Shown: in pieces, positions 63,929-64,000 of the stretch
Layout of the letters: the number at the start of each line of letters is the position of its first letter
How positions within the stretch are numbered: the first letter of the stretch is position 1
From: Amycolatopsis sp. GM8
Lineage (GTDB): Bacteria; Actinomycetota; Actinomycetes; Mycobacteriales; Pseudonocardiaceae
Reading direction: 5' to 3'
NCBI RefSeq assembly: GCF_021653975.1
Contig: NZ_JAJKFK010000001.1
Coordinates: 1,332,863 to 1,396,862 of the forward strand
DNA: 64,000 nucleotides
Made by a program: the position numbers and the translations under genes
Notes under the pieces: model-generated
The model's database searches: none
Told to the model about the DNA's origin: nothing
Seen by the model: the letters and a program-made list of their open reading frames with translations, nothing else

Positions 63929-64000
63929 CCGGCGAGGGGGCCGGGGCCGGAGCCTCCTGCCGCGCTTCGATCTCGAAGCGCATGCGGTGGGCTTCTGGGT
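63912..64000 (-). CDS. C-terminal end of a gene entering from the right (partial)
   Basis: The open frame reads PEAHRMRFEIEARQEAPAPA and continues to PGDPPA and TGA. Only about 28 residues are visible. It overlaps the start of the 101-residue gene by 17 bp, as expected for coupled operon genes. The product cannot be identified. Confidence 0.45.
   Translation of the reverse strand, partial: PEAHRMRFEIEARQEAPAPAPSPGDPPA

Overview
The window is high-GC, high-coding-density actinobacterial DNA. GTG starts, 4-bp GTGA/ATGA gene overlaps, mycothiol biosynthesis (mshB), a WhiB protein and gene orders known from Mycobacterium tuberculosis point to Mycobacteriales/Pseudonocardiales. An Amycolatopsis-like member of Pseudonocardiaceae is my best guess; this is inference from gene order, GC and the traces of integrative elements, not from a database match.

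Layout. 1-5.4 kb: mannose activation and WhiB block (SIS isomerase, Trm112-like, manB, DUF3499, Rv3259-like protein, a polytopic protein resembling a glycosyltransferase that lost its catalytic domain, whiB2), as in Rv3256c-Rv3260c. 5.4-18.3 kb: site-2 protease, mshB with its small membrane neighbour, a complete oligopeptide ABC importer (fused OppDF ATPase, OppC, OppB, OppA), an LpqW-like lipoprotein and typA. 18.3-23.2 kb: a 44-residue Cys-rich protein under a likely iron box, trpS behind a Trp-Trp leader peptide attenuator, a VapBC-type pair, a NUDIX hydrolase and a two-component system. 23.3-30 kb: the probable targets of that system (LolA-like protein plus ABC exporter), then the thiBPQ thiamine importer behind a TPP riboswitch. 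30-35 kb: pterin dehydratase, two small membrane proteins, an exported LAS-type peptidase, ychF, and Ada-AlkA plus Ogt alkylation repair. 35-40 kb: sbcDC and a divergent rmuC-like gene sharing a LexA box. 40-50 kb: DUF6542, tandem repeats, ispH, a lipid-droplet-type protein, xseA/xseB, glpX, a secreted trypsin, ferredoxin reductase and fumC (Rv1098c-Rv1111c order). 50-61 kb: SigC-like ECF factor, DNA ligase, PHP hydrolase, aldo/keto reductase, metallo-beta-lactamase-fold protein, guaB1, phoH2, a Z-isoprenyl diphosphate synthase and trhA.

61.25-63.63 kb is a decayed integrative element inserted in the last codons of trhA. It is bounded by 27-bp direct repeats, carries a broken tyrosine integrase and two cargo genes, and contains a separate 3' fragment of a tRNA-Phe gene.

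The most notable signals are regulatory and non-coding: the iron-box small protein, the trpS attenuator, a TPP riboswitch with a readable Shine-Dalgarno sequestering switch, a four-copy direct-repeat operator in front of the two-component system, an SOS box between sbcD and rmuC, two very large imperfect palindromes between convergent opp genes, and the trhA-targeting element. No CRISPR array, rRNA or complete tRNA gene was seen.
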